A DNA stretch of 64,000 bases from Natrialbaceae archaeon AArc-T1-2 (GTDB taxonomy: Archaea; Halobacteriota; Halobacteria; Halobacteriales; Natrialbaceae). The DNA lies in the NCBI RefSeq assembly GCF_030273315.1, contig NZ_CP127174.1, forward strand, positions 496,001 to 560,000, written 5' to 3'. The first letter of the stretch is position 1. Every line of letters starts with the position of its first letter. Below, piece after piece: positions 53,243-62,177 of the stretch. Below the pieces are notes generated by a model. That model was given only the letters and a program-made list of their open reading frames with translations, was not told the DNA's origin and did no database searches. A program made the position numbers and the translations under genes.

Positions 53243-53685
53243 TCCTCGTCGTCCGATCTCGGTAGCGACACTTTCGGAAGCGCAATCACCGGGACCGACC
53301 CCTCTCGGATCAGTCGACGCGCCATGTTGCCGGTGAGCCATTCGGTGATCCGGCCGCCCTCACGCGGAGTGAACGCAATCGCGCTCGCGTCCCGCGTTTC
53401 GGCTGCGTCGAAGATCGTCGCGACGACGTCGTCGCCGTACAGCGTCTCCGTCTCGACGGTCGCGTCGCTTCCCTCGAGGGGGGCGCAGGCGCGGTCGAGA
53501 ATCTCGTTTGCGTACTCTTCGCGAGGCGTCGTGGCCTGTCCGTCGTCGTTTTCGATGACGTGAACGATGATCACGGTGCTCGTCCGGTCGAGCCGTGGGG
53601 CAAGCGCGGTCGTCGTTCGTTCGGCGTCTTCCGGATCGGCGACGGGGACGATAACCCGGTCGTCGAACGTCAACGTCATTCCCAT
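53239..53685 (-). CDS. UspA-domain universal stress protein
   Basis: 148 residues; ATG 53679 is an alternative start. It opens FDDRVIVPVADPEDAERTTT. TPREGGRITEWLTGNMARRL near 112-131 corresponds to the ATP-binding G-rich loop, then VPVIALPKV. A TATA element (CCTTTATACTGAG, minus strand, near 53780-53792) lies about 100 nt upstream. Confidence 0.88.
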   Translation of the reverse strand: MGMTLTFDDRVIVPVADPEDAERTTTALAPRLDRTSTVIIVHVIENDDGQATTPREEYANEILDRACAPLEGSDATVETETLYGDDVVATIFDAAETRDASAIAFTPREGGRITEWLTGNMARRLIREGSVPVIALPKVSLPRSDDED

Positions 53686-53842
53686 CCCCCCGGTCGACGA
53701 CTGGCACGATCGACGTCAGTTCGTTTTCGTCGTCCGTCCGATCGAACTGGATCCATCGTCCTAGCGGTGTATCTCGACTCAGTATAAAGGTCGGCCGATC
53801 CCGTTTCGCACTCGGGGGTAAATTCCCGGCTGTTATGAAGCA

Positions 53843-54652
53843 TCACAGGGTCCGTTCGGTCTCGATCCGCGTCGCGAACGTCGCCACGAGATCCGAAACC
53901 GCCGACGGTCTGTGAAGCGGACAGACGTGGCCGCTGCCGTCGACCGTGACGACTCGAGCCTGGCTGTCGGTGCCGCCCGCTTCGGCGTGAGCCGGCGCTT
54001 CCTTTCGCATGAGTCTGTCGCTTTCCCCGTTGACGATCATCACGGGACCGGAGTAGGTCTCGAGGTCGGCCCGGAAGTCATAGCCCGCGAGGTTCGGACC
54101 CGCCATTCCGAGCTGGCGCGGATAGAGTCCCGCCTCGAGGATCTCGGCTTCGTGTTCCGGTCGAAGGTTGCGATTGCGAACCCACCGCTTCCCGAGCCGT
54201 TCGACGGAACGCTCGAAGAGGGAGCTTCTGGTGACGACCCGCGTCGCCATGCTTAGCAGCCGCGTCAGGATCGCCGTCGACTCCACCGGGTTAGCGCTGC
54301 TTCCGACCAACATCAGTCCGTCGACCCGGTCGGGGAACCGTCCCGTATACGCCGTCGCGACGTAGCCGCCGAGCGAGAGGCCAACGAGTACCGCGTGGCC
54401 GCCCGCTCCCGTGCGGACGACGGTCTCGAGAAGGTCGATCGCCGAGCCGAGGTGAAACGGTTCGCCAGCGCGCGTTCCGTGACCGGGGAGGTCGGGCGCA
54501 ACGACGTGGAACTCCTCGGCCAACGCGTCCCGCTGTGGCGCCCACTGTGCCCGGCTGAACGCCGTTCCGTGCAGGAAGACGATCGACTGTGCGTCTCTCG
54601 GGCCGGCGACGTCGACACCCTCACGTTCAGGATCGTCGATCAGCTCGTCCAT
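53843..54652 (-). CDS. alpha/beta-fold hydrolase
   Basis: 269 residues from ATG 54652. HGTAFSRAQWAP oxyanion region near 31-42, nucleophile elbow VGLSLGGYVA (Ser near 96), then VNGESDRLM (Asp) and DGSGHVCPL (His) complete the triad. It belongs to the carboxylesterase or peroxidase-like group with unknown substrate. The region upstream (54653-55080) holds no gene. Confidence 0.9.
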   Translation of the reverse strand: MDELIDDPEREGVDVAGPRDAQSIVFLHGTAFSRAQWAPQRDALAEEFHVVAPDLPGHGTRAGEPFHLGSAIDLLETVVRTGAGGHAVLVGLSLGGYVATAYTGRFPDRVDGLMLVGSSANPVESTAILTRLLSMATRVVTRSSLFERSVERLGKRWVRNRNLRPEHEAEILEAGLYPRQLGMAGPNLAGYDFRADLETYSGPVMIVNGESDRLMRKEAPAHAEAGGTDSQARVVTVDGSGHVCPLHRPSAVSDLVATFATRIETERTL

Positions 54653-55080
54653 CGACGGCTCCGTACACTTCGGACGGCCTTGACTTCCAGGCGTAACCAC
54701 GCGTGGTTTCGATGTCGGAGTTGGCGGTGTCGAGCTGTGACGAACCGCGACGGCCAGCAACTATATCGGAGTCGCTTCCAAACGTCGAGGTGGCGGGGGG
54801 ACGACGACGGTCCGTATCACACGAGCCGGTCTCGATCTATCACTAGCGACCCCGCCAGAGGGTTCGCCCTCATCAATAGCCTTTCTCGGATCGACGGCGG
54901 CGGCGGACGTCTCGAGAACGAACCGCCGAATCGCGGGTACCGATTCGGAAACGGCTACCGGTCAACAGCGAGAGAGTCCCCCTTTTCGTGAGACGAGTGC
55001 ACCGACAATGAGTGTCGGAACTGAGGATCGAACAGGGCGGGGCGTGGATCGCGTTCACGTTCACTCCGCTTGCCTCGGAT
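54653..55080. other. gene-free stretch
   Basis: No frame shows the acidic amino-acid pattern of neighbouring proteins. Several long out-of-frame ORFs are Arg-rich and therefore unlikely. No palindrome of the families described here and no strong T tract was seen. Nothing functional is recognised. Confidence 0.4.
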
Positions 55081-55365
55081 TTATTCCGACGGCTGAACGA
55101 CGTCGACCGTCCCGTCGCTCGAGACGACGACGTCTACGTTTTCGTACGTAAAGGAAAGCGACACTGTGGACGTGGCGGTCATCAACAGCGTATCGAGCGC
55201 GTCCACGTCGATGACGTCGTTGAGCGGCTGCATCCGGACCGGATCTCGGTTACGGACAGCAGCGACAGTCATGACGATCGCAACGCTCGGCGTGTCGAAC
55301 CCGGACCAGTCAGAAATGACGTGTCCGTCCGACGTACCCCCCGTTCGGGAGCTGTCGTCGTCCAT
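55081..55365 (-). CDS. HalOD1-domain protein
   Basis: 94 residues. AIVMTVAAVRNRDPVRMQPL, NDVIDVDALDTLL and LSFTYENVDVVVSSDGTVDV match halobacterial output domain 1, normally at the end of haloarchaeal signalling proteins. Here it stands alone, as often seen. It probably acts as a small signalling or scaffold module; no partner is adjacent. Confidence 0.85.
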   Translation of the reverse strand: MDDDSSRTGGTSDGHVISDWSGFDTPSVAIVMTVAAVRNRDPVRMQPLNDVIDVDALDTLLMTATSTVSLSFTYENVDVVVSSDGTVDVVQPSE

Positions 55366-55523
55366 CGTCGATCACGTCGCGTATACAGCCACGTCCCGTT
55401 TACGCTTGACGAACCGATTCATCAGGATGATAGATATCCTCGAACACTATAAGGCTGTTGTGATGAACCGAGTTACTACCCACGACCGTCGCCACACTCT
55501 GGTGTCTACCGAACCGACGTGAA

Positions 55524-55585
55524 GACTGCCGTGAGGGCAGTCAGCACGTGGTATGCGAGGTTGGGACCCGTAGTGTACCACGTGC
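55524..55585. promoter_or_regulatory. two adjacent inverted repeats upstream of the TrmB-type gene
   Basis: GACTGCC-gtgag-GGCAGTC at 55524-55542, then GCACGTGGTA (55544-55553) and TACCACGTGC (55576-55585) separated by 22 nt. The loop contains AGGTTGGGACCC, which recurs immediately before the TrmB-type ATG (55740-55751). It may be an operator or a transcript structure. Confidence 0.45.
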
Positions 55586-55751
55586 GTGTACGAGTAATGC
55601 GCGCATTCCATTTAGCATTTTGTCATTATGTGAGTGAAGACACATGTGTCGGGAAAAGCGACGGTTCGACAGAAACACCGTAACGAAAACGGTTTTGAAA
55701 GCAGGGTTCGAACGCCTCCATGCTGTAGACGGAATCGGTAGGTTGGGACCC

Positions 55752-56552
55752 ATGACGGCATACTCTGCACGAGATACGGCAATCGAACTGTTACAACAGC
55801 TCGGGTTGAAAGAATACGAAGCACGGAGTTTCGTCGCTCTCTCACAGCTTCCAACCGGGACGGCAAAGGAGATAAGCGACGTCTCCGACGTCCCTCGGAC
55901 ACGGGTTTACGACGCGGTTCGCGCCCTCGAGACGAAAGGGCTCGTCGAAGTACAGCACTCGAACCCCCAGCAGTTTCGGTCGGTCGCCGCCGCCGAGGCG
56001 ATCGAAACGCTCCGTCAGGAGTACGAATCGCGGCTGGAAGAGCTACGCGACGCGCTCCAGCAGGTCGACGCCGTCAACGCTGACGACGACGCCGACGGCG
56101 TCCAGGAGGTGTGGTCGCTCTCGGGGGAAACGGCGATCTCGACGCGGACGGAGCAGTTACTCGAGGCGGCCGACCGGGAGGTCGTGCTCGCGATCGGCTC
56201 CGAGCGGGTGCTCTCGGCGGACCTGCTCGAGACGCTTGGCTCGCTCGACGAGCTGACAGTGATCGCCGCCGCGCCGACCGACGACCTGTGTGACCGACTG
56301 CAGGCGGCCGCTCCCGACACGGAGGTGTTCGTCTCGGAACTCGAGTGGCTCGCGCCGTCTCCGGACGATCCGAACGCGAGCGTCGCGATCGGGCGGATAC
56401 TCATGGTCGATCGGGATCGGATCCTGGTCAGCTCGCTCGCCGACGACGGAAACGGGATCGGGGAACGGGCGGTATCGGGTCGTGGGATCGGTAACGGACT
56501 GGTCGTCGTCGTTCGCCAGCTAATCGCAACCGAGTTGTTACAGTCTGGGTGA
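55752..56552 (+). CDS. TrmB-family transcriptional regulator
   Basis: 266 residues from ATG 55752; the frame upstream to 55644 is out of character. The N-terminal winged helix is LGLKEYEARSFVALSQLPTG, then TAKEISDVSDVPRTRVYDAV. A C-terminal TrmB-type sensor half follows (LEAADREVVLAIGSERVLS; LVSSLADDGNGIGERAV). Such regulators sense sugars or similar ligands. No transport or catabolic operon is adjacent, so the target is elsewhere. Confidence 0.9.
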   Translation: MTAYSARDTAIELLQQLGLKEYEARSFVALSQLPTGTAKEISDVSDVPRTRVYDAVRALETKGLVEVQHSNPQQFRSVAAAEAIETLRQEYESRLEELRDALQQVDAVNADDDADGVQEVWSLSGETAISTRTEQLLEAADREVVLAIGSERVLSADLLETLGSLDELTVIAAAPTDDLCDRLQAAAPDTEVFVSELEWLAPSPDDPNASVAIGRILMVDRDRILVSSLADDGNGIGERAVSGRGIGNGLVVVVRQLIATELLQSG

Positions 56553-56660
56553 ACGCGGTCCGATACGGCTGGCGTTTGCCGATACGACACCGGCTCGATC
56601 GGTCTCCTCGTTACAGCGGTAGCGAGGCGAAAGCCCACCGGCTTTAGCCGTGAGAATATG

Positions 56661-58382
56661 TCAGTCCCGTTTCACGGCGGGGTTCGTCACCGCCCCGTTG
56701 GCCGCGGAGTCGAACGCTCGACCGTACTTCGCCAGCACGCCGCTCTCGTAGGCGGGTTCGGGATCGTAGCCCTCGAGTCGGTCCTCGATCTCCTCGTCGG
56801 TGAGATCGACCGACAGCTCGAGGTCGTCGATGTCGATCGTGATCGTATCGCCGTCCTCTAAGGCGGCGATGGGACCGCCGACGTAGGCCTCGGGGGCGAC
56901 GTGGCCGATGGAGAAGCCACGGGTCGCGCCGGAGAAGCGCCCGTCGGTAAAGAGCGCGACGTCCTCGGCGTGGCCCTGGCCGGCGACGGCGCTCGTGACC
57001 CCGAGCATCTCGCGCATGCCGGGACCGCCCTGGGGCCCCTCGTTGCGGATACAGAGGACGTCGCCTTCCTCGACGTGTCCTTCCTGGACGTAGCGCATCG
57101 CCTCCGATTCCTCCTCGAAGACCCGGACCGGGCCCTCGTGGTGGAGGTGGTCCTCGCCGGTGATCTTGATGACCGCGCCGCCGGGGGCGAGGTTGCCCGT
57201 CAGGATGCGGATGGCACCGCGCTCGTGGATCGGGTCGTCCACGGTGTGGAGGAAGTCGGCGTCGAGTTCCTCGATCCGAACCGGGTCGACGCGCTCGAGT
57301 GCCTCGGCCATCGTCTCGCCGGTCACCGTGAGCGCGTCGCCGTAGAGCAGGTCGGCCTCGAGCAGTTCCCGGAGGACGACGGGGACGCCGCCGGCCTCGT
57401 GGAGGTCGTTCATCACCCGCTCGCCGCCGGGCTGGAGGTCGGCGATCTTCGGCGTCCGGCGGCTGATCTCGTTGAAGTCCTCGACGTCGAGGTCGATACC
57501 GGCCTCGGCGGCCATCGCCAGCAGGTGGAGGACGGCGTTGGTCGAGCCGCCGACGGCGACCTGCAGGGCGATGGCGTTCTCGAAGGACTCGCGAGTGAGG
57601 AAATCGGAGGGACGACGCCCGTCCCTGACGGCCTCGACGGCGAGTTCGCCGGTCTCGTAGGCGACGTCGTAGCGGCTCTCGTCCTCGGCAGGTGGGGAGG
57701 CAGAGCCAAGCGGCGCGAAGCCGAGTGCCTCGGAGATCGAGGACATGGTGTTCGCGGTGAACATGCCACCACAGGAGCCTGCACCGGGGCAGGCGTGGCG
57801 TTCCATCTCGTCGAGTTCCTCGGGAGCCATCTCGCCGTCGGCGACGGCTCCGACGCCCTCGAAGACGTTCTGGATCGTCACTTCGCGACCCTCGTGCTCG
57901 CCGGGCATGATCGAGCCGCCGTAGAGGAACACCGAGGGCAGGTCGGTCCGGATCGCGGCCATCATCATCCCGGGCATGTTCTTGTCACAGCCGCCGATGG
58001 TGACGAGCCCGTCCATGCGCTCGCCGAAGGCGACGAGTTCGACGGAGTCGGTGATCACCTCGCGGGAGATCAGCGACGCCTTCATCCCCTCGGTGCCCAT
58101 CGAGATCGCGTCGGAGATGGTGATCGTCCCGAACTCGATCGGCATCCCGCCGGCCTCGTCGACGCCCTCGATCGCCGACGCCGCCACGTCGTCTAAGTGG
58201 ACGTTACACGGTGTGATGTCCGCGGCCGGGTTCGCCACGCCGATCATCGGCGAGGAGAGATCGTCGTCGTCGAAGCCCATCGCCCGAAACATCGCCCGGT
58301 GAGGTGCCCGTTCTGCCCCCTGGGTCACCTCGCGGCTCGGCAAGTCGTCTTTCTCGTAGTCGAAGTGCTCGTCGTCGCTCAT
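56661..58382 (-). CDS. ilvD: dihydroxy-acid dehydratase
   Basis: 573 residues from ATG 58382 ([13 protein letters not shown]). Fe-S ligand cysteines are in [20 protein letters not shown] and [30 protein letters not shown] and [14 protein letters not shown] are further signatures. It dehydrates dihydroxy acids to 2-oxo acids in valine and isoleucine synthesis. It is divergent from the beta-RFAP-synthase-like gene with 130 nt between starts. Confidence 0.97.
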   Translation of the reverse strand: MSDDEHFDYEKDDLPSREVTQGAERAPHRAMFRAMGFDDDDLSSPMIGVANPAADITPCNVHLDDVAASAIEGVDEAGGMPIEFGTITISDAISMGTEGMKASLISREVITDSVELVAFGERMDGLVTIGGCDKNMPGMMMAAIRTDLPSVFLYGGSIMPGEHEGREVTIQNVFEGVGAVADGEMAPEELDEMERHACPGAGSCGGMFTANTMSSISEALGFAPLGSASPPAEDESRYDVAYETGELAVEAVRDGRRPSDFLTRESFENAIALQVAVGGSTNAVLHLLAMAAEAGIDLDVEDFNEISRRTPKIADLQPGGERVMNDLHEAGGVPVVLRELLEADLLYGDALTVTGETMAEALERVDPVRIEELDADFLHTVDDPIHERGAIRILTGNLAPGGAVIKITGEDHLHHEGPVRVFEEESEAMRYVQEGHVEEGDVLCIRNEGPQGGPGMREMLGVTSAVAGQGHAEDVALFTDGRFSGATRGFSIGHVAPEAYVGGPIAALEDGDTITIDIDDLELSVDLTDEEIEDRLEGYDPEPAYESGVLAKYGRAFDSAANGAVTNPAVKRD

Positions 58383-58512
58383 TCGATCGGTCACTCGAGT
58401 CGAACAACTCACCCGACGGGTTCAAGCGTTGCGGTCGACGGCTGAACGCGTCCGACCAGAAGTCGGCTGTCGGAGTCGAAATCCCCTTTTCCGTCCCGTT
58501 CCCATACCGAGT

Positions 58513-59475
58513 ATGGTCACCGTCAGCGCGAGCGCACGACTTCACTTCGGCTTCCAGAACCTCTCGCTGGCCCGCGAGCGACTGTACGGCGGCATCGGCG
58601 TCGCCCTCGAGGAGCCGCGGGTGACGGTCGCGGCCGACCCTGCCGAGGACGTCGTCGCCAACGATCCGCTGCTTACCGAGTACGCCGAGCGGGCGGTCGA
58701 CCTGCTCGAGGTGCCGGGCGTCGAACTTGCTCTCGAGCAGGCGCTCCCGCGTCACGTCGGCCTCGGCAGCGGCACCCAGCTCGCGCTGACGGCGCTTGCG
58801 GCGACGGCGCGTACGTACGATCTCGATGCGCGCGTACGAGACCGTGCGCCAGCGCTCGGCCGTGGGGGACGAAGCGGCGTCGGCGTCGCGACCTTCGAGG
58901 CGGGCGGGTTCGTCGTCGACGCCGGCCACCCGACGGGACGGTTCACGACCGACCGTCCTGCAGACGGCGACTGGACGGTGCCGCCGGTCGTCGCCCGCCA
59001 CGCGCTGCCGACGGAGTGGCGCTTTCTCGTCGTCGTGCCGGCGGCCGAGCCGGGACGCAACGGCGACGACGAGGACGCGAGCATCCGGACGGTGATCGAA
59101 CGCGCCGACCCCGCCGTCGCCGACGAGATCGCGGGCGTGCTCACCCGAAAGCTGTTGCCCGCCGCCGCCGAGGGACGACTCGAGGCTTTCGGCGACGCCG
59201 TCGGGGAGGTTGGCCGGAAAAACGGCGTCTGGTACGCCGACACCCAGGGCGGGGTGTTCCGCCCGCCGGCGGGCGATCTCGTCGCGAAGCTCGAGGAACG
59301 TCCCGTCCTCTCGGGCGTCGGCCAGTCCTCGTGGGGGCCGACGGTCTACGCCGTCACCGACCGGGCTCACGCCGATGAGGCCCGGACAGCCGCTCTGGAC
59401 GCGCTCGCGGCGTGTGACCTCGAGGGCGACGTCGTTCTCGCACGGCCGGCAAACGACGGCGCACAGGTGTGGTGA
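58513..59475 (+). CDS. beta-ribofuranosylaminobenzene 5'-phosphate synthase-like (GHMP) protein
   Basis: 320 residues from ATG 58513. SASARLHFGFQNLS near 4-17, the GHMP ATP loop PRHVGLGSGTQLAL near 80-93 and GGRSGVGVATFEAGGF near 119-134 match the beta-RFAP synthase family. In methanogens this enzyme starts the tetrahydromethanopterin side chain. GGVFRPP and VGQSSWGPTVYAV close the fold. Haloarchaea are thought to use folate-type cofactors, so the substrate here is uncertain. Its TGA stop starts palindrome D. Confidence 0.9.
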   Translation: MVTVSASARLHFGFQNLSLARERLYGGIGVALEEPRVTVAADPAEDVVANDPLLTEYAERAVDLLEVPGVELALEQALPRHVGLGSGTQLALTALAATARTYDLDARVRDRAPALGRGGRSGVGVATFEAGGFVVDAGHPTGRFTTDRPADGDWTVPPVVARHALPTEWRFLVVVPAAEPGRNGDDEDASIRTVIERADPAVADEIAGVLTRKLLPAAAEGRLEAFGDAVGEVGRKNGVWYADTQGGVFRPPAGDLVAKLEERPVLSGVGQSSWGPTVYAVTDRAHADEARTAALDALAACDLEGDVVLARPANDGAQVW

Positions 59476-59583
59476 TACTGTCGGTCATACCGACGTGAAC
59501 ACGGCTGGTGACAGCACGGCCAGACACACGTTCAACGGCCGGATCACCCGGACACCAGTTCACAGGTCCATGACCGACAGTAT
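59475..59583. repeat. extended palindrome family 2, copy D
   Basis: 109 bp. The terminal arms ATACTGTCGGTCAT and ATGACCGACAGTAT match perfectly over 14 bp. GTGAACACGGCTGGTG and CACCAGTTCAC pair inside. It begins on the stop codon of the beta-RFAP-synthase-like gene and ends 54 nt before the TFS start. Its termini (ATACTG) resemble family 1. Confidence 0.9.
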
Positions 59584-59636
59584 GACGACCGCAATCGAGC
59601 CGGACGTTTTTGGGGACCGACCACTTACGGGCGGGC

Positions 59637-59966
59637 ATGCAGTTCTGTGACGACTGTGGCTCGATGATGAAAGCCCAGGGCGACTGCATGGTCTGTACGA
59701 ACGAAGACTGTGCCGCCTCGAGCGAGCGCGACCCCGACGCGGAAGCCGCGTTCGTCACCACCGAATCCCAGACGGACGACGACGTGATCGAATCCGACGA
59801 GAACGCCAACTTCGAGGGCAAACCGAAGGCGACGGACGTCCGCTGTGAGGCGTGTGGCAACGAGGAAGCGTGGTACACGCTCAAGCAGACGGCCTCGGCC
59901 GACGAGCCGCCGACGCGGTTTTTCAAGTGCACCGAGTGTGGAAAGCGCTGGCGCGGATACAACTGA
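59637..59966 (+). CDS. tfs: transcription factor S (TFIIS/RPB9-like)
   Basis: 109 residues from ATG 59637. The N-terminal zinc ribbon is MQFCDDCGSMM with CMVCTNEDC. The C-terminal ribbon is CEACGNEEAWY with FKCTECGKRW. The catalytic acidic hairpin QTASADEPPT has the Asp-Glu pair used for transcript cleavage. It rescues backtracked RNA polymerase. It lies downstream of palindrome D. Confidence 0.95.
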   Translation: MQFCDDCGSMMKAQGDCMVCTNEDCAASSERDPDAEAAFVTTESQTDDDVIESDENANFEGKPKATDVRCEACGNEEAWYTLKQTASADEPPTRFFKCTECGKRWRGYN

Positions 59967-59989
59967 GTTCTTCGAACTGGCTGCTCCCG

Positions 59990-61939
59990 TCAGAACGCCG
60001 CCGTCACCAGGTTCCAGTACTGTAGCTGCCACACCAGCGCGAGGAGTGCGAACGCGAGGACCGTCAGGTATGCTAGCCCGTATCTGTTCGTCGAGGCCCC
60101 ATCGAGGTCCCGGGTCTCGAGGACGCGTTTCCACTCGAGGGCGACCGCGGCGACGGCGACGGCCGCCGCCACCGCGAACACGGGGAGCACGGCGAGCGTG
60201 AGCCACAGCCACGGCGAGTAGCCGTACGCGAACTGGAGCGGATCGGCTGTCGCGTTGGCGAGCAGGCCGACGAGAAACGCGACGAGAAGCGCCACACAGC
60301 CGAGCACCGCGGTCCGAGGCCGGGTGAGATGCTCGCGCATCCGCCCCCAGCCGCGGCGGCGGTAGGCAGTCGCCGGCCAGACGACCACCGTCGACAGCAA
60401 CGCTGCGAGGGCGACCGCGGCGACCGCGGCCTGGACAGTGGCCGTCTCGTACCACGAGAGCCGCTCGTAGGGTGCGCCGGGCGCGTTGGTGTAGAGGCGA
60501 TCGTCCTCGATGGCCATGCTCGTCCCGGCGAACGCTGCATCGTCGTCCGACTTCGGTTCGAAGACGCCCGGTTCGACCTCGACCCAGCGGTCCGTCTGCC
60601 CGGTTAGATCGGTCACCTCGAGCACGCCGTCGTCGGTCACCGAGACGGTCACGGTACTCCCGAGCGTGACGAGTTTCTCGTGGCTCGTCCGGACGTTCGT
60701 CAGCCGGTACTCGCCTTCGTACTCGCCCGCCCGCTCTGTGGTCGCCGGATCCGCCTCGCGGTCGGGTTCGGCGTCGACGCCCAGCCCGTCCGTCATGAAG
60801 CCGTCGACGACGTCGCCGAGCCCGGGTGCCGGCGTGTTGAAGCTCACGAAGAGGGCGGCGTCGTGGTCGGGAAACAGGACGAAGGCCGTGTTGAAGTACT
60901 CGGTGCCGCCGGTGTGCCAGACGAGTCGCTCGCCGCGGTACTCAGAGAGCATGTAGCCGTAGCCGACGCCGTCGACCCCGGGGTGGTTCGTCGCGCGCTG
61001 TTCGAACATCGCCTCGACCGACGCCGCCTCGAGCATCTGTGTCTCCTCGCCGGCATCCTCGAACGTCCCGTCCTGGAGCTTCGCGATCGCGACGTTGCCC
61101 ATGTCGGTCGCGCTCGCGGTCATCGACCCTGCCGGTGGAACGCCGACGATCGCCGGGTCGTCCGTCTCGAAGCCGTCGTCGGTCGGCACGTGACCCTTCG
61201 AGAGCGTCCGATCGTCGGGGACGGGCTGTTCGAACGTCGCCTGTTCCATCGCGAGCGGCTCGAAGATTTCGTCCTCGACGTAGGTCTCGAACGGCTCGTC
61301 GAGGGCCTCCTGGACGACCAGGCCGGCGAGTCCGGTGCCGTGGTTCGAGTAGACGATCGTCTCGCCCGGTTCGTCGATCCGGGCCGGCATCTCGGCCTCG
61401 AGGGTGTCCTCCCAGTCGTCGATCGCCTCGTGCTCGTCGACGAACAGCCCCTCGAGACGCTCCTCGTAGCCCGCCGTGTGAGTGCCGAGATGCTCGAGGG
61501 TCACCTCCTCGTCGCCCTCGAACTCGTGGTCCTCGAGGTAGGTGCCGACGGGCTCGTCGAGCTCGAGCGTCCCGTCCTCGACGCCCTGCATCACCGCCGT
61601 CCAGACCATCAGCTTCGCGACCGAGCCGACCGCGAAGGCGGTCTCGTTCGGGTCGACGGGCTCGCCTCCCTCGTAGTCGGCGTAGCCGTAGCCCTCGGCG
61701 TGGACGATCTCGTCGTCCGCTACCACCGCGACGCTCGCGCCAGCGACGTCGTGGTCGTCCATGGTCTCCGCGAGCAACGCGTCCATCCCCTCCTCGAGGT
61801 CGTCGTTGGTCTCCCACCCGCCGTCGGGTTCGTCGGCCGCGACTGATGTCGTCCCGAACGGAGCGACCATCCCGAAGACGACCAGTACGCACACCGTAAG
61901 CGCTAGCACAGTCTCGAACTGCCGGCTGCGTTCGATCAT
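59990..61939 (-). CDS. exported class C beta-lactamase-like serine hydrolase with membrane C terminus
   Basis: 649 residues. A signal or anchor helix lies near 8-33. The serine-hydrolase domain has SVAKL (Ser106, Lys109), YSNHGTG (Tyr-x-Asn) and HTGG (WHTGGTEYFN near 342-351). A beta-rich linker follows, then four or more C-terminal helices (about 495-645). It resembles penicillin-binding-protein/beta-lactamase-type peptidases or esterases. Archaea lack peptidoglycan, so a peptide or ester substrate outside the cell is likely. Confidence 0.92.
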   Translation of the reverse strand: MIERSRQFETVLALTVCVLVVFGMVAPFGTTSVAADEPDGGWETNDDLEEGMDALLAETMDDHDVAGASVAVVADDEIVHAEGYGYADYEGGEPVDPNETAFAVGSVAKLMVWTAVMQGVEDGTLELDEPVGTYLEDHEFEGDEEVTLEHLGTHTAGYEERLEGLFVDEHEAIDDWEDTLEAEMPARIDEPGETIVYSNHGTGLAGLVVQEALDEPFETYVEDEIFEPLAMEQATFEQPVPDDRTLSKGHVPTDDGFETDDPAIVGVPPAGSMTASATDMGNVAIAKLQDGTFEDAGEETQMLEAASVEAMFEQRATNHPGVDGVGYGYMLSEYRGERLVWHTGGTEYFNTAFVLFPDHDAALFVSFNTPAPGLGDVVDGFMTDGLGVDAEPDREADPATTERAGEYEGEYRLTNVRTSHEKLVTLGSTVTVSVTDDGVLEVTDLTGQTDRWVEVEPGVFEPKSDDDAAFAGTSMAIEDDRLYTNAPGAPYERLSWYETATVQAAVAAVALAALLSTVVVWPATAYRRRGWGRMREHLTRPRTAVLGCVALLVAFLVGLLANATADPLQFAYGYSPWLWLTLAVLPVFAVAAAVAVAAVALEWKRVLETRDLDGASTNRYGLAYLTVLAFALLALVWQLQYWNLVTAAF

Positions 61940-62038
61940 CCCCTCTCTCTAACGGAACGGCCGACGATAGCTTTCCGAGCACGACTTCGCGAACTGAAGC
62001 CGTGAGTACGTATTATATACCGGTTCGATCTTCGTGTT

Positions 62039-62117
62039 ATACTATCGGACGTAACTGTGTGACGGTTCTCGCCACCCCGGGCGGCGAGAATCGTTCACGA
62101 CGTACGTCCGGCAGTAT
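62039..62117 (-). repeat. extended palindrome family 1, copy C (inverted)
   Basis: 79 bp. Read on the minus strand it begins ATACTGCCGGACGTACGTCG and ends TTACGTCCGATAGTAT, with inner arms GATTCTCGCCGCC and GGTGGCGAGAACC. It lies between two divergent genes, so it is not a simple terminator for either. Confidence 0.92.
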
Positions 62118-62177
62118 TACCCCCACTGGATTCCCCTACCGCAGGTGTTTTTGGGGTTACACACGTACGGCCGTGCC

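Noticed and set aside
54395-54991. Plus-strand 198-residue frame
   Set aside because: Antisense to the alpha/beta hydrolase for half its length and low-complexity Arg/Ser-rich beyond it.
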